A DNA stretch of 64,000 nucleotides from Axinella damicornis (GCA_963931865.1 OZ007508.1:6965716-7029715), one strand, 5' to 3'. Positions 1 to 15,000 are shown, counted from the first letter of the stretch. Notes: a model not told the origin generated them from the letters alone. Translations and numbers: made by a program.

Positions 1-63
1 TGCACAATACGTGGGATACATCACACACTATTCCCTGTTCACATACACATGTACATGTAGTAC

Positions 64-3000
64 CTGGTTGCGTGGGGGGTGTGGTATTGGTTGTGGAGGG
101 TGTGGTTGTAGAGAACAATGACCACGGATCACCACCTTTGCTGGCAGTCACTGCATCATAGGAGGGAGGGGGCTCAGCTGGCACTGCCCAGGGGTCCACT
201 ACACCTGATAAGAAGGAGGAAGGGAGGAGGAGGGGGAGAAAGGGAGGGGGGAAGGGAGGAGGAGGGGGAGAAAGGGGAGGAGGGAAGGGAGGAGGGGGAG
301 AAAGGGGAGGGGGGAAGGGAGGAGGAGGGGGAGAAAGAGAGGGGGGAAGGGAGGAGGAGGGGGAGAAAGGGGAGGAGGGAAGGGAGGAGGAGGGGGAGAA
401 AGGGGAGGGGGGAAGGGAGGAGGAGGGGGAGAAAGAGAGGGGGGAAGGGAGGAGGAGGGGGAGAAAGGGAGGGGGGAAGGGAGGAGGATGGAGAGAAAGG
501 GAGGAGGGGTAGGGGGAGGAGGGGGAGAAACGGGAGGGGGGAAGGGAGGAGGAGGGGGAGAAAGGGAGGGGGGAAGGGAGGAGGAGGGAGAGAAAGGGAG
601 GGGGGGAAGGGAGGAGGAGGGGGAGAAAGGGGAGGGGGAAGGGAGGAGGGAGAGAAAGGGAGCGGGGGAAGGGAGGAGGAGGGGGAGAAAAGGGAGGGGG
701 AAAGGGAGGAGGAGGGGGAGAAAGGAAGGAGGGAAGGGAGAAGTTAAACCACTGTCATTAAATTATTAGTCGGACAGGAAGTGGCTCTGCAGGAGTACAT
801 GTACCAGTGGATGTACTTTCAGCCACTTGGTCTACCCTGCATTTGTTCGAAATTCATATAATTATGGGTGGGTCGGTCTTAGTGCAATACCACTGTAAAG
901 GAATAACAGTTACTACGCAGGATTGAACAGTTTACATGTACGTCATTCACTGTCATTCACCATCATCGATCCTCTGGGACTAATGCTCACTTGAATACAA
1001 ACATCCAGCTGCTGAGAAGTTTCATGAACAGACATGCCAAGAGAACAGTCCAGAGTGTCCTTCTTGAACAGTTTACATGTACTTCATACATCATTCACCA
1101 TCATCGATCCTCTGGGACTAATGCTCACTTGAATACAAACTGCTGTGAGCTTCGTGAACAGACATGCCAAGAGAACAGTCCAGACTGTCCTTCTTGAAAC
1201 ACGATAGAGGTCAAGGCTAGTAAAGGCCTTGAAGTTTTGTGCCAGTGCTACATTCAAAGACACACCTGCATGACCTCATCAAGAGGCTCATGACAGTGCT
1301 TGTAGCAAACACCTACAATATTAATGTACATGTATATAGGTACTTGTTCCCTGTACAATACTGTGCAAAAAGGTTTCACGTATTAAAGGTTTCACCTTCA
1401 TGTGTATGCCAATTACTAATGGTTGGTTGCATGTACATGTACATGTTCCCAAATTGGGAAACTATATTCAGGGGACCCGGGACCAAAAATGAAACCGCAG
1501 GCAATCTGTGCTGATGTACCTACTAAAAGCCCAAACTCACAGCTATGTTGTTGCCTTAAGTACTGTATGCACAACGGATTATTAATTAGCCGTAGGCTTG
1601 GGAACCGGCTAGATCAATACTACCGGATTATAGTTCAAAGTGCAGTGCTTGTGGTACACTGTATATGTAATTATGTCCAAAGGACAAAGTTCAAGTGCAT
1701 TTTGGTAGCCTCCTGTAGTGCAAATGGAGAGGTCTGGGAAACGAGGTACATACATGTCTAATATTCCAAAGTGGAAAAGTGGTGAAGAGGATAACCTGTC
1801 GGCAGAAAATGTCTTCCAATTGTGCAAAGCTGACTTGCATATACTCAAGGTAATGATATACATGTACATAACTGTGAGTTTGGCTGGTACTTGCATTTCT
1901 GTCTCACGTAACTGCTGAAGATCCTTGGGTGTTTGGGGCCCCGAGTCCTCTGAATATTATAGCGTCCCCTCCAAATTAGATTAATTTGCATGCTACATGT
2001 CGGTTGGCAACTCAAAAGTACGTATGGGTCTATATACATCTCCTTTCCCTTTGGTTCACACACACACACACACCTGATGAATTAAGATCGAGCAGCAGAT
2101 CACCACTTCTATCCTGTTCTTTCTCTTCCGCTTCCTCCTCCTCCTTCTCAGCCTCAACCTGGGAGAGGGCAATGGCTGCTCGAATACTCTCCTCCTCTTG
2201 TGCCCTGTGGGATAAGATGTGATGTCACGTGTACATGTACAGTACATGTATTATGTCACGTGTGAGTTCACAAGCGGAGATAAGGGGACATGCTCATCAA
2301 GAGTACAACTAGCACATCGACACATGTTCTTGTTTACATTACATTAATGGAGAGTACAGATTACTGGAGAGTACTGGAGAATACAAATTTTACTGTGAAT
2401 TACACAATTTACTGTAATCTCCCGATAATACAGTCATGTACGTACATGTATGTCTGAATTTTAGTGGCTGCTCAAAGAGGGGGGTGGGCATATTTTCGCA
2501 ATCATTTCTACATGCACACAAGATTCAGGCATAACAGGATGTGTTGCTGCTGCTTCCGAGAAATCTGTATTGCACTGCTAGTGCTATGCTACATGTACAT
2601 GTAGGCGATTGCACACATGAAGATACAAGATGCAATGCACAGCGCCAGGAGCGCATAATGAGGTAGCGAGCGGAAGGAAGGGAGGAGCGTGAAACGACCA
2701 CTCAAAAGATTAAAAATTGAAAACTTTCCCACGGTAGTCCCGTTACTATTTTTAGCATGCACGTGTATTGTTGTATTTCAGACTGACTACTAGCTAGGCC
2801 TATAGCGACGGGCCAAATCTCGATGGGAGAGAGAGAACTCAGTGTCCGTAAGTGTCGCGGGATGTTTCCTAGCAGTCTTGAACTCCATAAAAGCAGAAAG
2901 GGCGGTTATTTCCACTAGTCGAGACACCCGCTTGGCTGTGTGAAGCGGTTCGATCAACTGCATCGTCATACGGCACTTTCTCGAGGTCTGTCACTACCAG

Positions 3001-6000
3001 TACATTGTATGTTATTCCCGTGCCTCGCTACATTTGGAGTCCTGATACTGGCCTTTCTCTGTGTTCTAGTAGTCATCCTTTGAAGTTTCGCTACGCGTGC
3101 GAGCTAAAAATAGTAACGGGACTACCGTGGGAAAGTTTTCAATTTTTGTCTCGGCACCGAAGTGCCAAGACACAGTGCTGGATGCGTAGGTACGTGGTAC
3201 GTATGTGGTTTTCGCAATGTGCCCGCGCAAGTGCTGCATGCTCTACCCTAATAGGGTGTCAAACGTATTTATAGCCTGCAAGTACATCCTCAAAAGTGAT
3301 TATGGGTTTGCATGGCTGCTCATGAATCCTCTTACCAAGACTGCTGCTAACTACTTCATTCAGGACAATGAATACTCACTCATCCAGTGTGCTGCACTCA
3401 GCCATCCCAAGTGCTCACTCAGCCATCCCAAGTGCTCACTCAGCTCTAGCTAGCTATAATTAGTGCTGAAAGAATTGGCCAAGGTGTTGACTAAACATCA
3501 AGCCGGGTAGCCCAGACACGACCATACTGCTTTCACCCTTTGGGTGAACATTCCCACCTCACCCTGACCCACCCCTTGCTCACACAGAACCTCCAAGGAT
3601 ATTGACGCTCACTTAAGCTGAAAGTCTCATAGCTAACAGGTTTTGCAGTCATAAAGGGTTAAGCAGCTGCCAAGTCTTCTACATGATTCCAGCTGATACC
3701 AAGTCGTGCCGAGACACATCAAGTCTTTTAAAGACTCACTTGTTAATCTTTTGCGTGGTCGTTTCATGCTCCTCCCTTCCTTCCGCTCGCTACCTCATTA
3801 TGCGCTCCTGACAGCGCGTACAATCTCATGTCATGCACGAGTATTGTACACAGCTGATCAATCTCAACGATAATGAAATTGAAGGAGTCAACAATAGCCA
3901 TGCACTTAGTCCAACACCCTTGACAGTATTTCTTGCCGAGCTACAGTATTCCAGTGCTCCTGTTTGAGGTAATAGTGTGGGCGTACTTTCAAGTGTTAAA
4001 AATAAGTTATCCCTGTGCAGCAACAACTTGTCATAAAATGGGGGGTGGGCGTATTTTTGAGGGAGCATGGGCACATTTATGAGGAGATTACGGTGCAGCA
4101 CATCAAGTTATGGCTACATCAGGAAAACATATTACGTGTTTGGAACGAACATGGCCTATAGCCGGCTTGAGGTGTAGGAAGCTGCGTAACCACTACCACA
4201 ACATACATGTACTACGTGCTTGTGAAATGCTCAGTGCAAACATGGCCAAGGACCTTGAGGTGTAGGAAGCTGCGTAACCACTAACACAACATACTACGTG
4301 CTTGTGAAATGCTCAGTGCAAAGATGGCCAAGAACCTTGAGGTGTAGGAGGCTGTGTAACCGTACCTGAGCTTCTCCTCCTGGTCGGCCTGTTGCTTGGA
4401 GAGTTGGAGAGCCAGTTTCAGCTGCATCTCCTCCTCACTCATGTCAGAAGGACGTGCCTGCTCCACATTCTGTTCAAGCCTGCGGCCCTCGCCAGCTGAA
4501 CTGTGAGAGGGAGATGCGAACAATATGAAGCATGTTAAGGTACTGATATTTCTTACATGTACATTTTGTACATGTATGTGTTATTGTATTCTTGTTCTTA
4601 CGTCATCATGACAAGTCTGCTCAGTCACGAGAATTTGTTTGAGTTTAGCCTGAGCTGCGATTTGGTAGACAAGCTTACTACAGAATGAGACTACCACGTA
4701 TATGGCAGTCTCTTACACGGTCCTTCGAGCCGGACTTGAAAGCTAGTACCATTGAGACATGCACACTAGCTCCTGCAAGAACTGAGACTGATTGTTAGCC
4801 GGAAGGCCAGTGAAGATGAATGGACCCTTGATGCCAGGCCTTGATGAGGGAGGTACAGTCTGTAGGGCAGGAGATCGAGGCCAGGGAAAGAGCCCAAGCC
4901 ACACAGTCGACCTCGAGTCAACCGCCCAGGAGGCCTCCACGTGGACAACCATATACAGCAGCTAGCCACCTAGTCTCGGAACCAGACCTTTCGTGCGGGG
5001 GAGGAGGAAAGGGTCTGGGCACCACATTCGAGTTGTCCCCAGGTCGGAATGTTGACCTAACAAATCAGAAGCGTTGATTGCGAATGACGTCAGGGAAATG
5101 ATTTTTCTCCAGACTTTCTGTGTCGCCAGTGACTAGACATGGCGAATCGCTGTGCCGTACCGCGTTACCAGCGAGTGACTGACAAAGTCGAGGAGAGCAA
5201 CGAGCAGGTCGACTGTGATCGTACGCGTGGTATCGCAGTTGATCGCTAATTACCACGCATAATTACGTTCCGTGAGGACAACTCGAATGTAGGAACGTGC
5301 CCAGACCCTTTCCTCCTCCCCCGCACGAAGGGTCTGGTTCCGAGACTACTAGCCACCTTGTTGTGGGGAGTGTCATGCCCCAGTTGCTGCTACATGTACT
5401 GTCAGCAGGCCCACACCTCTGATGACTGCGGAGTGGTAAGGCAGATTGAGACTAGGAAGGAAATCCTTCGGAAATCCAGAAGTGCGAACAGATTCTGAAG
5501 TGTTTTGCCTGTTTGAGAAGAGGTCACATTGGCCAGGAGTGCCAATCGAGATCTAAATGTGGCAACTGTAGGGGCAGGCATCACATTAGTATTTGTCTAA
5601 CTGTCTCACCACCAAAGAGTACCCAAAGCACTACGACGTCATCAACGACCAGTTCCCACTCTACATGTACATGTACCACTTTGAGCCATCAGCCACAGGC
5701 ATCAAGTCTGAAACCCAATGCTCCATCCTTTGAGAACCCCACTAGTGAGTCACTGTACGTTGGTGCAGAATAATAATTTACGACACTGCTTCAAACCGCT
5801 CAAGCTCACGTATACAACTGAATTCACCCCTGCACATTGTATTGCGTAATTCTGGATACAGGCAGTCAAAAGGTCCTACATGTACATGATGGACCGAATG
5901 TTCTGTACAAATCAGAGAGCAACACTGCTGTGAAGCAGGGAGGAGAGTAGAGGGATGGAGGGGGAGGAGAGGGAGGGAGAGGAGGAGATGGAGAGGGAGG

Positions 6001-9000
6001 AGAGGGAGGGGGAGTAGGGGGAGGAGAGGGAGGGGGAGTAGGGGGAGGAGAGGGAGGGGGAGTAGGGGGAGGAGAGGGAGGGAGAGGAGGAGATGGAGAG
6101 GGAAGAGAGGAGAGCGAGAAGGAGACAGGAGAGGGATAGAGAGGGGAGACAGGAGAGGGATGGAGGGGCAGAAAGGAGAGGGGAGGTTGGAGAGACAAGA
6201 TTTACTTACTCAGTTGTTGGGCTTGTGGATGCACCTGGAGATGAGCCAAACTGGACCCTGCAATGAGGAGGTGGAGGTGGTGAGGATGGTGGTGGTGAAG
6301 GGTGGAGGTGGTGAGGGTGGGGTGGTGAAGGGTGGAGGTGGTGAGGATGGGGGTGGTGAAGGGGGAGGTGGTGAGGGTGGGGTGGTGAAGGGTGGAGGCA
6401 AGAGATCATAACAATGAACTCTTGGTGGAGGTGGCGAGGATGGGGGTAATGAAGGGTGGAGGTGGTGAGGATGGGGGTAATGAAGGGTGGAGGTGGTGAG
6501 GATGGGGGTAATGAAGGGTGGAGGTGGTGAGGATGGGGGTGGTGTAGGGTGGAGGTGGTGAGGATGGGGGTAATGAAGGGTGGAGGTGGTGAGGATGGGG
6601 GTGGTGAAGGGTGGAGAGGTGTACAGCTACATCCACAGTACTGTCTGTGGAGATGCATCCACTGGCAGAAAAGAGGAACCTTCTCTCCAAAGTGCACCCT
6701 CCACACTATTATTCATTACGACCAAGAATCATTACATAAACAATCACGGAACAGCTGCTGGATTTGCATGAGCACTAACCTTTTTGTTCCTGACTTGGGC
6801 GATCTTCCGAACTCTACATTGACTGTCTGACCGCTCAGAGCCTGCTGTCGCTCTCGAGCCTAGGAGAAGAGAGGCAGGTGTCATACACATCTGTTCATGT
6901 GTGTATGCGGATGGGTAGGCCTTGCCCAAAAATCATCCTACATCCTCACTGCATTATTACCCCAGCATGTACATGTATGCTCCTACGCACGCTTCAGCAC
7001 TACTGCTACGGTCAACCATTATCTGCAAGGTATACTGAGGGGTGGGGAGGTGCAGGTGGGGAGGAGGGGAGCAGGAATAAAAACAGACTCAGCTGTCACA
7101 TCACATTCGCAGTACTGACTGAGGTTCTTACTTGCACCCAATCTAAAATCTAGTACACATTTATAAGAGGGTAGTCATTTCTTTACCCTGCACACACATG
7201 CACACTAGCCTCATTCCCAGGTCTCCGCCCAGATTTCTTGTCGCAGTTTTTTAGAAAATTTGCTACGAGATAAAATCTGGGCAGAGGCCTGCGAACAAGG
7301 CTATACACACACACACACCTGTCTAGCCCTTGCCCTCTCCTCTTTTAGTTTCTTGTCATCTTTCAATAGTGCAACAAGCTGCTTTGCCTTATCACGAACT
7401 GGAGAGAAGGAAGGAGGGAGGGAAGGAGGGAGGGACAGCAAAGTTGTGGCGTACATGTACACTGTACTGCACATGTAGTGAATGTCACCACTCAGTGTAT
7501 TACAGTACATGTATTACACATACATGTATTATTGGGGCGAGCCGGAGCGAGCCCCACAGTAGTGAGTATTGAATTGATTTTTGTATTAGACCAACCGTGC
7601 GCGTATACGATGGTGAAAAAGCCTGGGGCCGGGGAGGCCTGGGAACGAGGCTAGGATCGATATTTGAAACGACGCTTGCGCAGTAAACTTTTGCGCAACG
7701 TGTTCAAAGAAACGTAATGGATGACCGTCACGGACAAACTACAGAGGCGCAGAGGCTAGCCCAGCGTAGAACGCAACATTGAGCTAGAGCTGAAGAAATG
7801 CCCGAGCAGAGAGAGCAGAGGCTGGCAAGGCGAAGGGAACAAGACATACATGTAGACCGTCGAGCTAGAGAGACACCTGAGTACGGCGCAGGGAACAAGA
7901 CAGAGCTAGAGCTGAACAAACACCTGAGCAGAGAGAGCAGAGGCAAGTACGGTGCAGGGAACAAGACAGAGCTAGAGCTAGAGATGATTCAGAACAAACA
8001 CCTGAGCAGAGAGAGCAGAGGCAAGTACGGCGCAGGGAACAAGACAGAGCTAGAGCTAGAGCTGAACAAACACCTGAGCAAAGAGAGCAAAGGCTGGCAA
8101 GGAGAAGGGAACAATGCAGAGAATGTCGAGCTAGAACTAGAGTAGATGAAACAGCGGAGCAAGCAGATCAGAGGCTGGCAAGGCAGAGGGCACAAGTGAG
8201 AACACATCGAGCCAATGGTAAGGATCGAGGTATTAAAAATGGCTGGTTACACCAGATAGTAGTCGTGTAGTGTTACACAGTCGTTGGGCCAGTCGTCCAG
8301 ATAATTGAAATTTAACTCGAGTACCGGAAGTCTACTTGGGGGCGGTACTCGACTGGTAATTTACATGCTGCTTGCTTCCTGTCTTTTCTACAGACCAGCT
8401 CTCTCCTGCAGGCACGGATTCAAGCCGGACTTGCGCCAGATTGTGTAGAAGACTTGCTATAATTCACAAAATTAATATCAACTTTCTATGAGCGACATAC
8501 GTGAATGCCAGGAGTACGGGCGGCATCTGCCGACCTACATGTACCCGCCAAGCGATCGCGACAAGCGGTAGTACCATGAGTGGTTACATTTTGTTTCGCC
8601 CCATGCAACCAGGCCGATATATATATTGCCGGATAGCCTGTAAAAAACGCTACAAAATATGTCGAAACGAGCCGTTTCTGTCGGGTAGTTTTTGTGCTGT
8701 GCGTGCTTTCAACCACAGGTAGTTTTGTGTACATGGTGTGCGGGTTTCAACCAGATCAAAGACAATCACGACACAAAGACATGGACGAAGACAAATGCAA
8801 CGCGTGTTGTGAGTTGTGCAAGAGCAAACTTCATTTTAAGCATGTGCACAGTGCTGGATGGGTCAGAGATCATGCTGACAGGTGTGAGTTCTGGAGAGGA
8901 TGGGTGTGAGTTTGGGTAGTAATGCATGTATTTGCATGGCATGCAATTGCAACACAGCTATCCTGGAGATGCTGACTTCCTGGGCCAACGCTGCAATCAA

Positions 9001-12000
9001 GTCACCATTGGCAACTACTTTAAGTACATGCTGAAGTATGAAGACGGTCGATTCGCTAGACACCCACGCTTCAGGTTCTTTGCCCTCAACACGGAAATGA
9101 GATGGCGTGCTCTCCAAGCAGGAAGAATCTACATCCGTCAACACCCAGGAGACGCACAGCTGACAGTCGACGAGCTTCGCGACATGGTGGGAAGAGAGGG
9201 GGAAGCTTCCTCCAACAGAGCACTCCACTACGCTTCAAGTCTTCGAGGCACCAGACAGTACTGGTTCAGACAGCGGAGCCGTCTCATCTCCATGGTCGAC
9301 ACCCTCGGACTACCCACCATCTTCTTCACTAACAGTGCTGCCGATCTACAGTGGCCAGAGTTACATGTAGCATGTCTGATTTGCCTAGAAGATCCGGACA
9401 ATCCATCTGCTCGAATCAAGGCTGAATCCTGCTATTGCTGACTGATTCCTGCTTTCGAAATCGAGCTCTGCGATTCTGAAACCACACCTAATAATGGTCA
9501 AAGAAGACAGTCGTTCATTATAACCTTAGTTTGCTGCTAAATAGAGATACGTAACATCTTTACAAGAGTGAACCTAATTTCCCAGGAGTACATTGGCTAT
9601 GTGGGAACAAGGCTAGTGAAAAGTCTTTTGCCACAGGGTACAGAAGTTCTTGGATGCATTCTACCTTGGAATGCTGAAGGCCACAGACTACTGGATGAGG
9701 TTTGAGTGGCAACATCGTGGCAATCCACATGTACATGGAGTGGCATGGCTGCCTAATGTCCCAGATGTGGAACAGCTACTGACATCAGCTGACGCACCAG
9801 AGTCACTTGGAGAGGAAATCATTCTGTATGCTGACAGAACAGTGACCACCCTCAACCCAGCCCAGTCAAGCACTGCTGACAGTGACACCCAGTGGCCACT
9901 TCCTGTGACCAACCCCCACGTCTGCAACAAGTCCTACCTGGACATTCAAGACCACCACCAAGACCTCTGTGAACTCATGGCAACGTGTCAGAGGCACACT
10001 CGATGCTCAGAAGCCTACTGTCTCCGCACCCGATATGGTCACCAGGAGTGTCGATTTGGCTACCCCAAGCCACTACAACCAGACACCACCATCGTGGTTG
10101 ACCCAGAACCCACTCTGCTGACAGCCAGAAATGATGGGATGATCAACAGCTGCAACCCGGTCCAGCTATCAGCATGGCGTGCCAATGTGGACATGCAGTA
10201 CATACATTGTGTACATGTAGTCTCATGCCGCCGAGTGATCGACTACTGCACCAAGTATGTCACCCTAACGTCACCAAGAGTGAACCAAGATCTGAGACTC
10301 TCAAGGATACCTTCACCAGGATTGTCAGGGCCTCAAGGACGGCAACCGGTCACTGAAAGCAGTTCAGTAGCTCCTCATCCACAGTGTAGGAGACAGGGAT
10401 TATAGTGCTGAAGAGACCTGCCACATCATCCTGCAACTGCCCATGTTCAAGGCCTGGCTCCAGAGCAGTTGAAGATCACCTCCAACAAGACAGCAGAGCC
10501 ACAACCCCTTCCATTCTTACATCATCATCAATGAGATGTCCATGGTTGGTCGGAAAGTCTTCGGACAGATTGACCGTCGTCTGCGACAAGCCTCCCCCCA
10601 CCATGCTCAGGAAGTATTTGGCGGGTGCTCCATTCTACTGTTTGGAGACTTTGGCCAGCTTCCACCAGTCATAGACCTCCCTCTCTACACCACCGACACC
10701 CGCTCAGACCTCTCTGACCAGGGAAGAGCTGCGTACCTCCCTCTCTACACCACCGACACCCACTCAGACCTCTCTGACCAGGGAAGAGCTGCGTACCTCC
10801 CTCTCTACACCACTGACACCCACTCAGACCTCTCTGACCAGGGAAGAGCTGCGTACCTCCCTCTCTACACCACCGACACCCGCTCAGACCTCTCTGACCA
10901 GGGAAGAGCTGCGTACCTCCCTCTCTACACCACTGACACCCGCTCAGACCTCTCAGACCAGGGAAGAGCTGCGTACCTCCCTCTCTACACCACCGACACC
11001 CGCTCAGACCTCTCTGACCAGGGAAGAGCTGCGTACCTCCAGTTTGACAAGGCCTTCACCCTCACTCGGATCATGCGTCAAGCTGGTCAAGACCCCGATC
11101 AAGTTCGCTTCAGAGACATTCTTCTTCGTCTGAGAAACGCTGAGGTCACCATCGAAGACTGGAATTGCCTCTTGACACAAACACCAACCACTGTTGCTGA
11201 CCTTACCCCATTCGCCAGCGCACTTCGCTTGCATCCCACTGTTGAAGCAGTAGTGGAACACAATGTAGCCAAACTACAGGCCTCAGGGCAACCTATTGCC
11301 ACCATCAAAGCTGTTCACACTGGAGCCAACGCGGCCAGGGCCTCAGCCGATGATGCAAGTGGACTGGAAGCTGTAGTGTGTTTGGCCAAGTCAACACGTG
11401 TCATGTTCACCAGCAACCTCTGGATAGAAGTTGGCCTGGTCAATGGAGCGATTAGTCTAGCTGCTAGACCCTCCTCTCCCACCCGGGAAATGAAATAATG
11501 GAAACGTGGAAGGGAGAGGAGGGTCTAGCAGAACCTGCACGGTTCAGTTTAGTCTCGGTCCCAGACCCAAACCAACCCCAGCACGGATCGCATCTACATG
11601 TAGTATCACGTGTGGGGAGGGAGGGTCTGGCCAAGTTGTGACATACAAATTAGTCATCCGCGGAATTTCAGAGGGCTGAATCTGATTGGTTGATTGGCTA
11701 GTAATGACGTTTGGAATGTTCACGCCACATGCGCAGTGTGCTAATTATTCATGCTAGCTAGCTACTGTACATGTACGAGTCAACAAAGTGGTCGAGATTG
11801 CGATTACAGCTGTATTTAGCCAACTGGGGTCGACGGTCACTAGCTATGTACATGTACGGTGAAGTTGGAACAGCTCAAAGTCGCGAGAGAGCTGGTGAAA
11901 GGACTATTTTGTATCGATTCCAACAGGCAGTCGCTCCGCTGTAGTGGATGCCAGCCTCCTGCAGTGTCAGGGGGAGCTGACTGTCGTTCTAATGAACCCT

Positions 12001-15000
12001 CTGAAGGTGTTCCTGTTACCAAGAGCGGCGCTCATGGCCTCCTGATGTAGACCGTGGACTCTTTGTGCTATATACCTGGAGTTGGCGCCTTAGTGCCGAA
12101 AATCGGGGCGGAGTCATCAGCAGAAGGGTAGAGAACAGAGGCATTCTTAGCCCGGAGGCAGTAGCAAGTGGAGAGAGAGATATCTCAACACCAGGAATGC
12201 CTGCCTTTGTAGATGAGGCACACTGCATTGAGAAATGGCGAGTTCTCTACCCTTGTACCTCAGCTTCCACCCTCATCTTTGACACTAGCATACATCTTGC
12301 TGCAACAGACTTGGCATACAATGTACAATGTACGTTGAAAAGTCCTAGCTTAGAAGCTTTATCTACACTCCGTAAGAAACTAGGCACTAGCAGTTCAATA
12401 CACGTAGCTGGGTAACTGTGAAAGCCGGAACGCAGGAACGCGGAACGGAAGTAAAATGCGGGCCGCGCGCTATCATCACTTGCACCGTACGCGCAGGGCG
12501 TCTTTATTCACTGGACTGGACTGGACTCACCCAAAAATCTGTTTTTCAGTGTAGGACAGAAGCTAAGCATACTTATTTATTCACTAAAGTTGCTTGCATA
12601 GCCTGCTTTCATGTCTTTCCTCGAGTCGGTAGAGGTCAAAGGTCACATGCATATTTAATAAGCTTAAGCAAAATGCTCTTCAGTCAGTCGTGGATGATAG
12701 AGGAATATTATTTTCTGTTTTCTATGCTTCAGCAAAAGGCTGGAGTTCGATGTCTGTGGTAAATAAGTGCTCTTCATTGAAGCTCATTAAATATGTACGT
12801 GACCTTTGACCTCTACCGACTCGAGGAAAGACACGAAAGCAGGCTATGCAAGCAACTTTAGTGAATAAATAAGTATGCTTAGCTTCTGTCCTACACTGTA
12901 AAACAGATTTTTGGGTGAGTCCAGTCCAGTGAATAAAGACGCCCTGCACGTACGGTGCAAGTGATGATAGCGCGCGGCCCACATTTTACTTCCGTTCCGC
13001 GTTCCGTTCCACGTTCCGTATTCCGGCTTTCACAGTTACCCCATGTAGCTCCACTGTGCACTTTTGAGTTTTATCGCACCTACTTGAGTTGTAATCTTGC
13101 ACCGGCCAATTACTATTCAGAATGACTGTGGCACGCTGCATCCCATAATGTTCTTATGTAGCAACTTGACCAGACCCTCCCTCCCCACGCGTGATACTAG
13201 ATGCGATCCGTGCTGGGGTGGGTTTGGGTCTGGGGCCGAGACTAGGTTTCTTGTTGCATGATGCGTAACAGTATTGTTGCATTAAATAGGTTTGGTTGGT
13301 AACAATTAAGGAAGAGAGAGGGAAGGAGGGGGACGGAGAGGGGAGGAGGGGGGGGGGGGGGGGGGGGGAGAGAGGGGGTTAATAAAAGAAGAGCAAGCCG
13401 CTAAGAATGTAGGAGTACTATGTACTATACATGTACATGTATGTAGCTCACTGTTTGTTCCTTGGTCTTTTCCGTCCTTGTCGACGTACTGAAAGTCCTT
13501 CAAGGTTTGGATGGAGAAGAGGTTCTCTTTACACTGCTGGGACACACGTTCCGACCCGGACTTGATGAGGTACTCCAGAACTGCCAGAGACTGGGGAGGA
13601 GATGAGGAGAGAGGGAGGGAGGGAGGGAGGGAGGGAGGGAGGGAGGGAGGGAGGGAGGGAGGGAGGGAGGGAGGGAGGGAGGGAGAGAGTGAGAGAGGGA
13701 GGGAAAATGGAGGGAGAGAGGGAGGGATGGAGGGAGAGAGGGAGGGAGGGATGGAGGGAGAGAGGGAGGGACAGAGGGAGGAGGAGAAGGAATACAGAGG
13801 GAAGGAAAGAGGAGGCAGGGGGAGAGGAGAGGAAGGAAACAATGGAGGAAGTGAGAGTCAGTAACTAGGTGGGAGCAGAGGAGGGTAAACAAAATTCTCG
13901 TACCTGAGGCTGAGACTACACACTGTACATGTACATGTACCATGCATCTCATCTTTAGACCCTAAAGAGTGTACATGTACATGTAGGGATGGGACTGAGG
14001 ATGGCATTTCTCCCTTGTTTGTATGTCAACATGTACAGTGTACATGTATATGCCACTTGGTATAAAGTTGTGAAAACTATCTATCCACTTCCCTTCACAA
14101 ACATTCCACCATTGTATATCCTGAGTAAAGATGGTTGTGTCATCATGCATGCAACAATTCACAACACGACAAATGTTGTGCATGCAATGTTACATGTATG
14201 CGTTCTGGTAACAGGCTACAGAAGGCAATTCAACAGGGATATTACATGTACCTTGTAGACATGTCTCCAGTTCTTGCCACTGTCGTTGAGTCGCTTCCAT
14301 AGCATCCCCATCACCAGACTATACGCTTGGCTGAGAGAAAAAAAAACGAGTTGGGAGGATATAGCAAGTACATAATACCACTAGCCTCATTCCCAGGTGC
14401 TCGGTGAATGGGGAGAAGAGCGACTGGCATCCACCGTTCACACATGCGCGAGCAATTCCGTTACATACAAACACATTCTTGCCGTTAAGTATGTGCCGTA
14501 TTGCTGTCAGTTGTTTGTCCTCAGCACCATTCCTGGCTCTCCGACCTTACCAAGGGTGTACGGCACGGCTTGGTTGAACAGTAATGTACGGTTGTGCAAC
14601 ACGGACTAGTATAACAGTAGTTTCCAAGTTCCCCACAAAAACCTGAGGAGCCGCGCATGCGCAAACAGTGGACACCAGGCGCTCTTCTCCCAATTACCGA
14701 GCGCCTGGGAACGAGGCTAATAATACCACAAGATTTCTTTGCTAGGGGGAAGGGGGAGGTTTCTCGAGTAGTGACGAATACATGTACATGTACTTGAGTG
14801 CTATATGTAGCCTCGTTCCCAGGCCCCGCCCAGCTTTTCATCACTTGCAGTACGGAAAAGCTGGGAGAGCCTGGTAAGTTTCCTCACGTGAGCATTATGT
14901 AATCGACAAACGGCCAAAATTTTGAGAACGAAAAAGCGAAGTTTTGCATATTGTTCAACCAACTACACGTTCAATGCTTGGTGTGTACAACAGTCACCCC

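Noticed and set aside
118..769. Long Glu/Gly/Arg-rich open frames
   Set aside because: They follow entirely from the homopurine GGGAGGA repeat. Two frames are open at once, and neither has a start context or domain.
12418..12982. Similar proteins on both strands (WTGLTQKSV)
   Set aside because: They are mirror images produced by the long inverted repeat, not genes.
13306..13952. Pro/Ser/Leu-rich minus-strand frames
   Set aside because: These are extensions of the true epsin exon 13590-13452 through a TCCC microsatellite. Splice sites bound the real exon.
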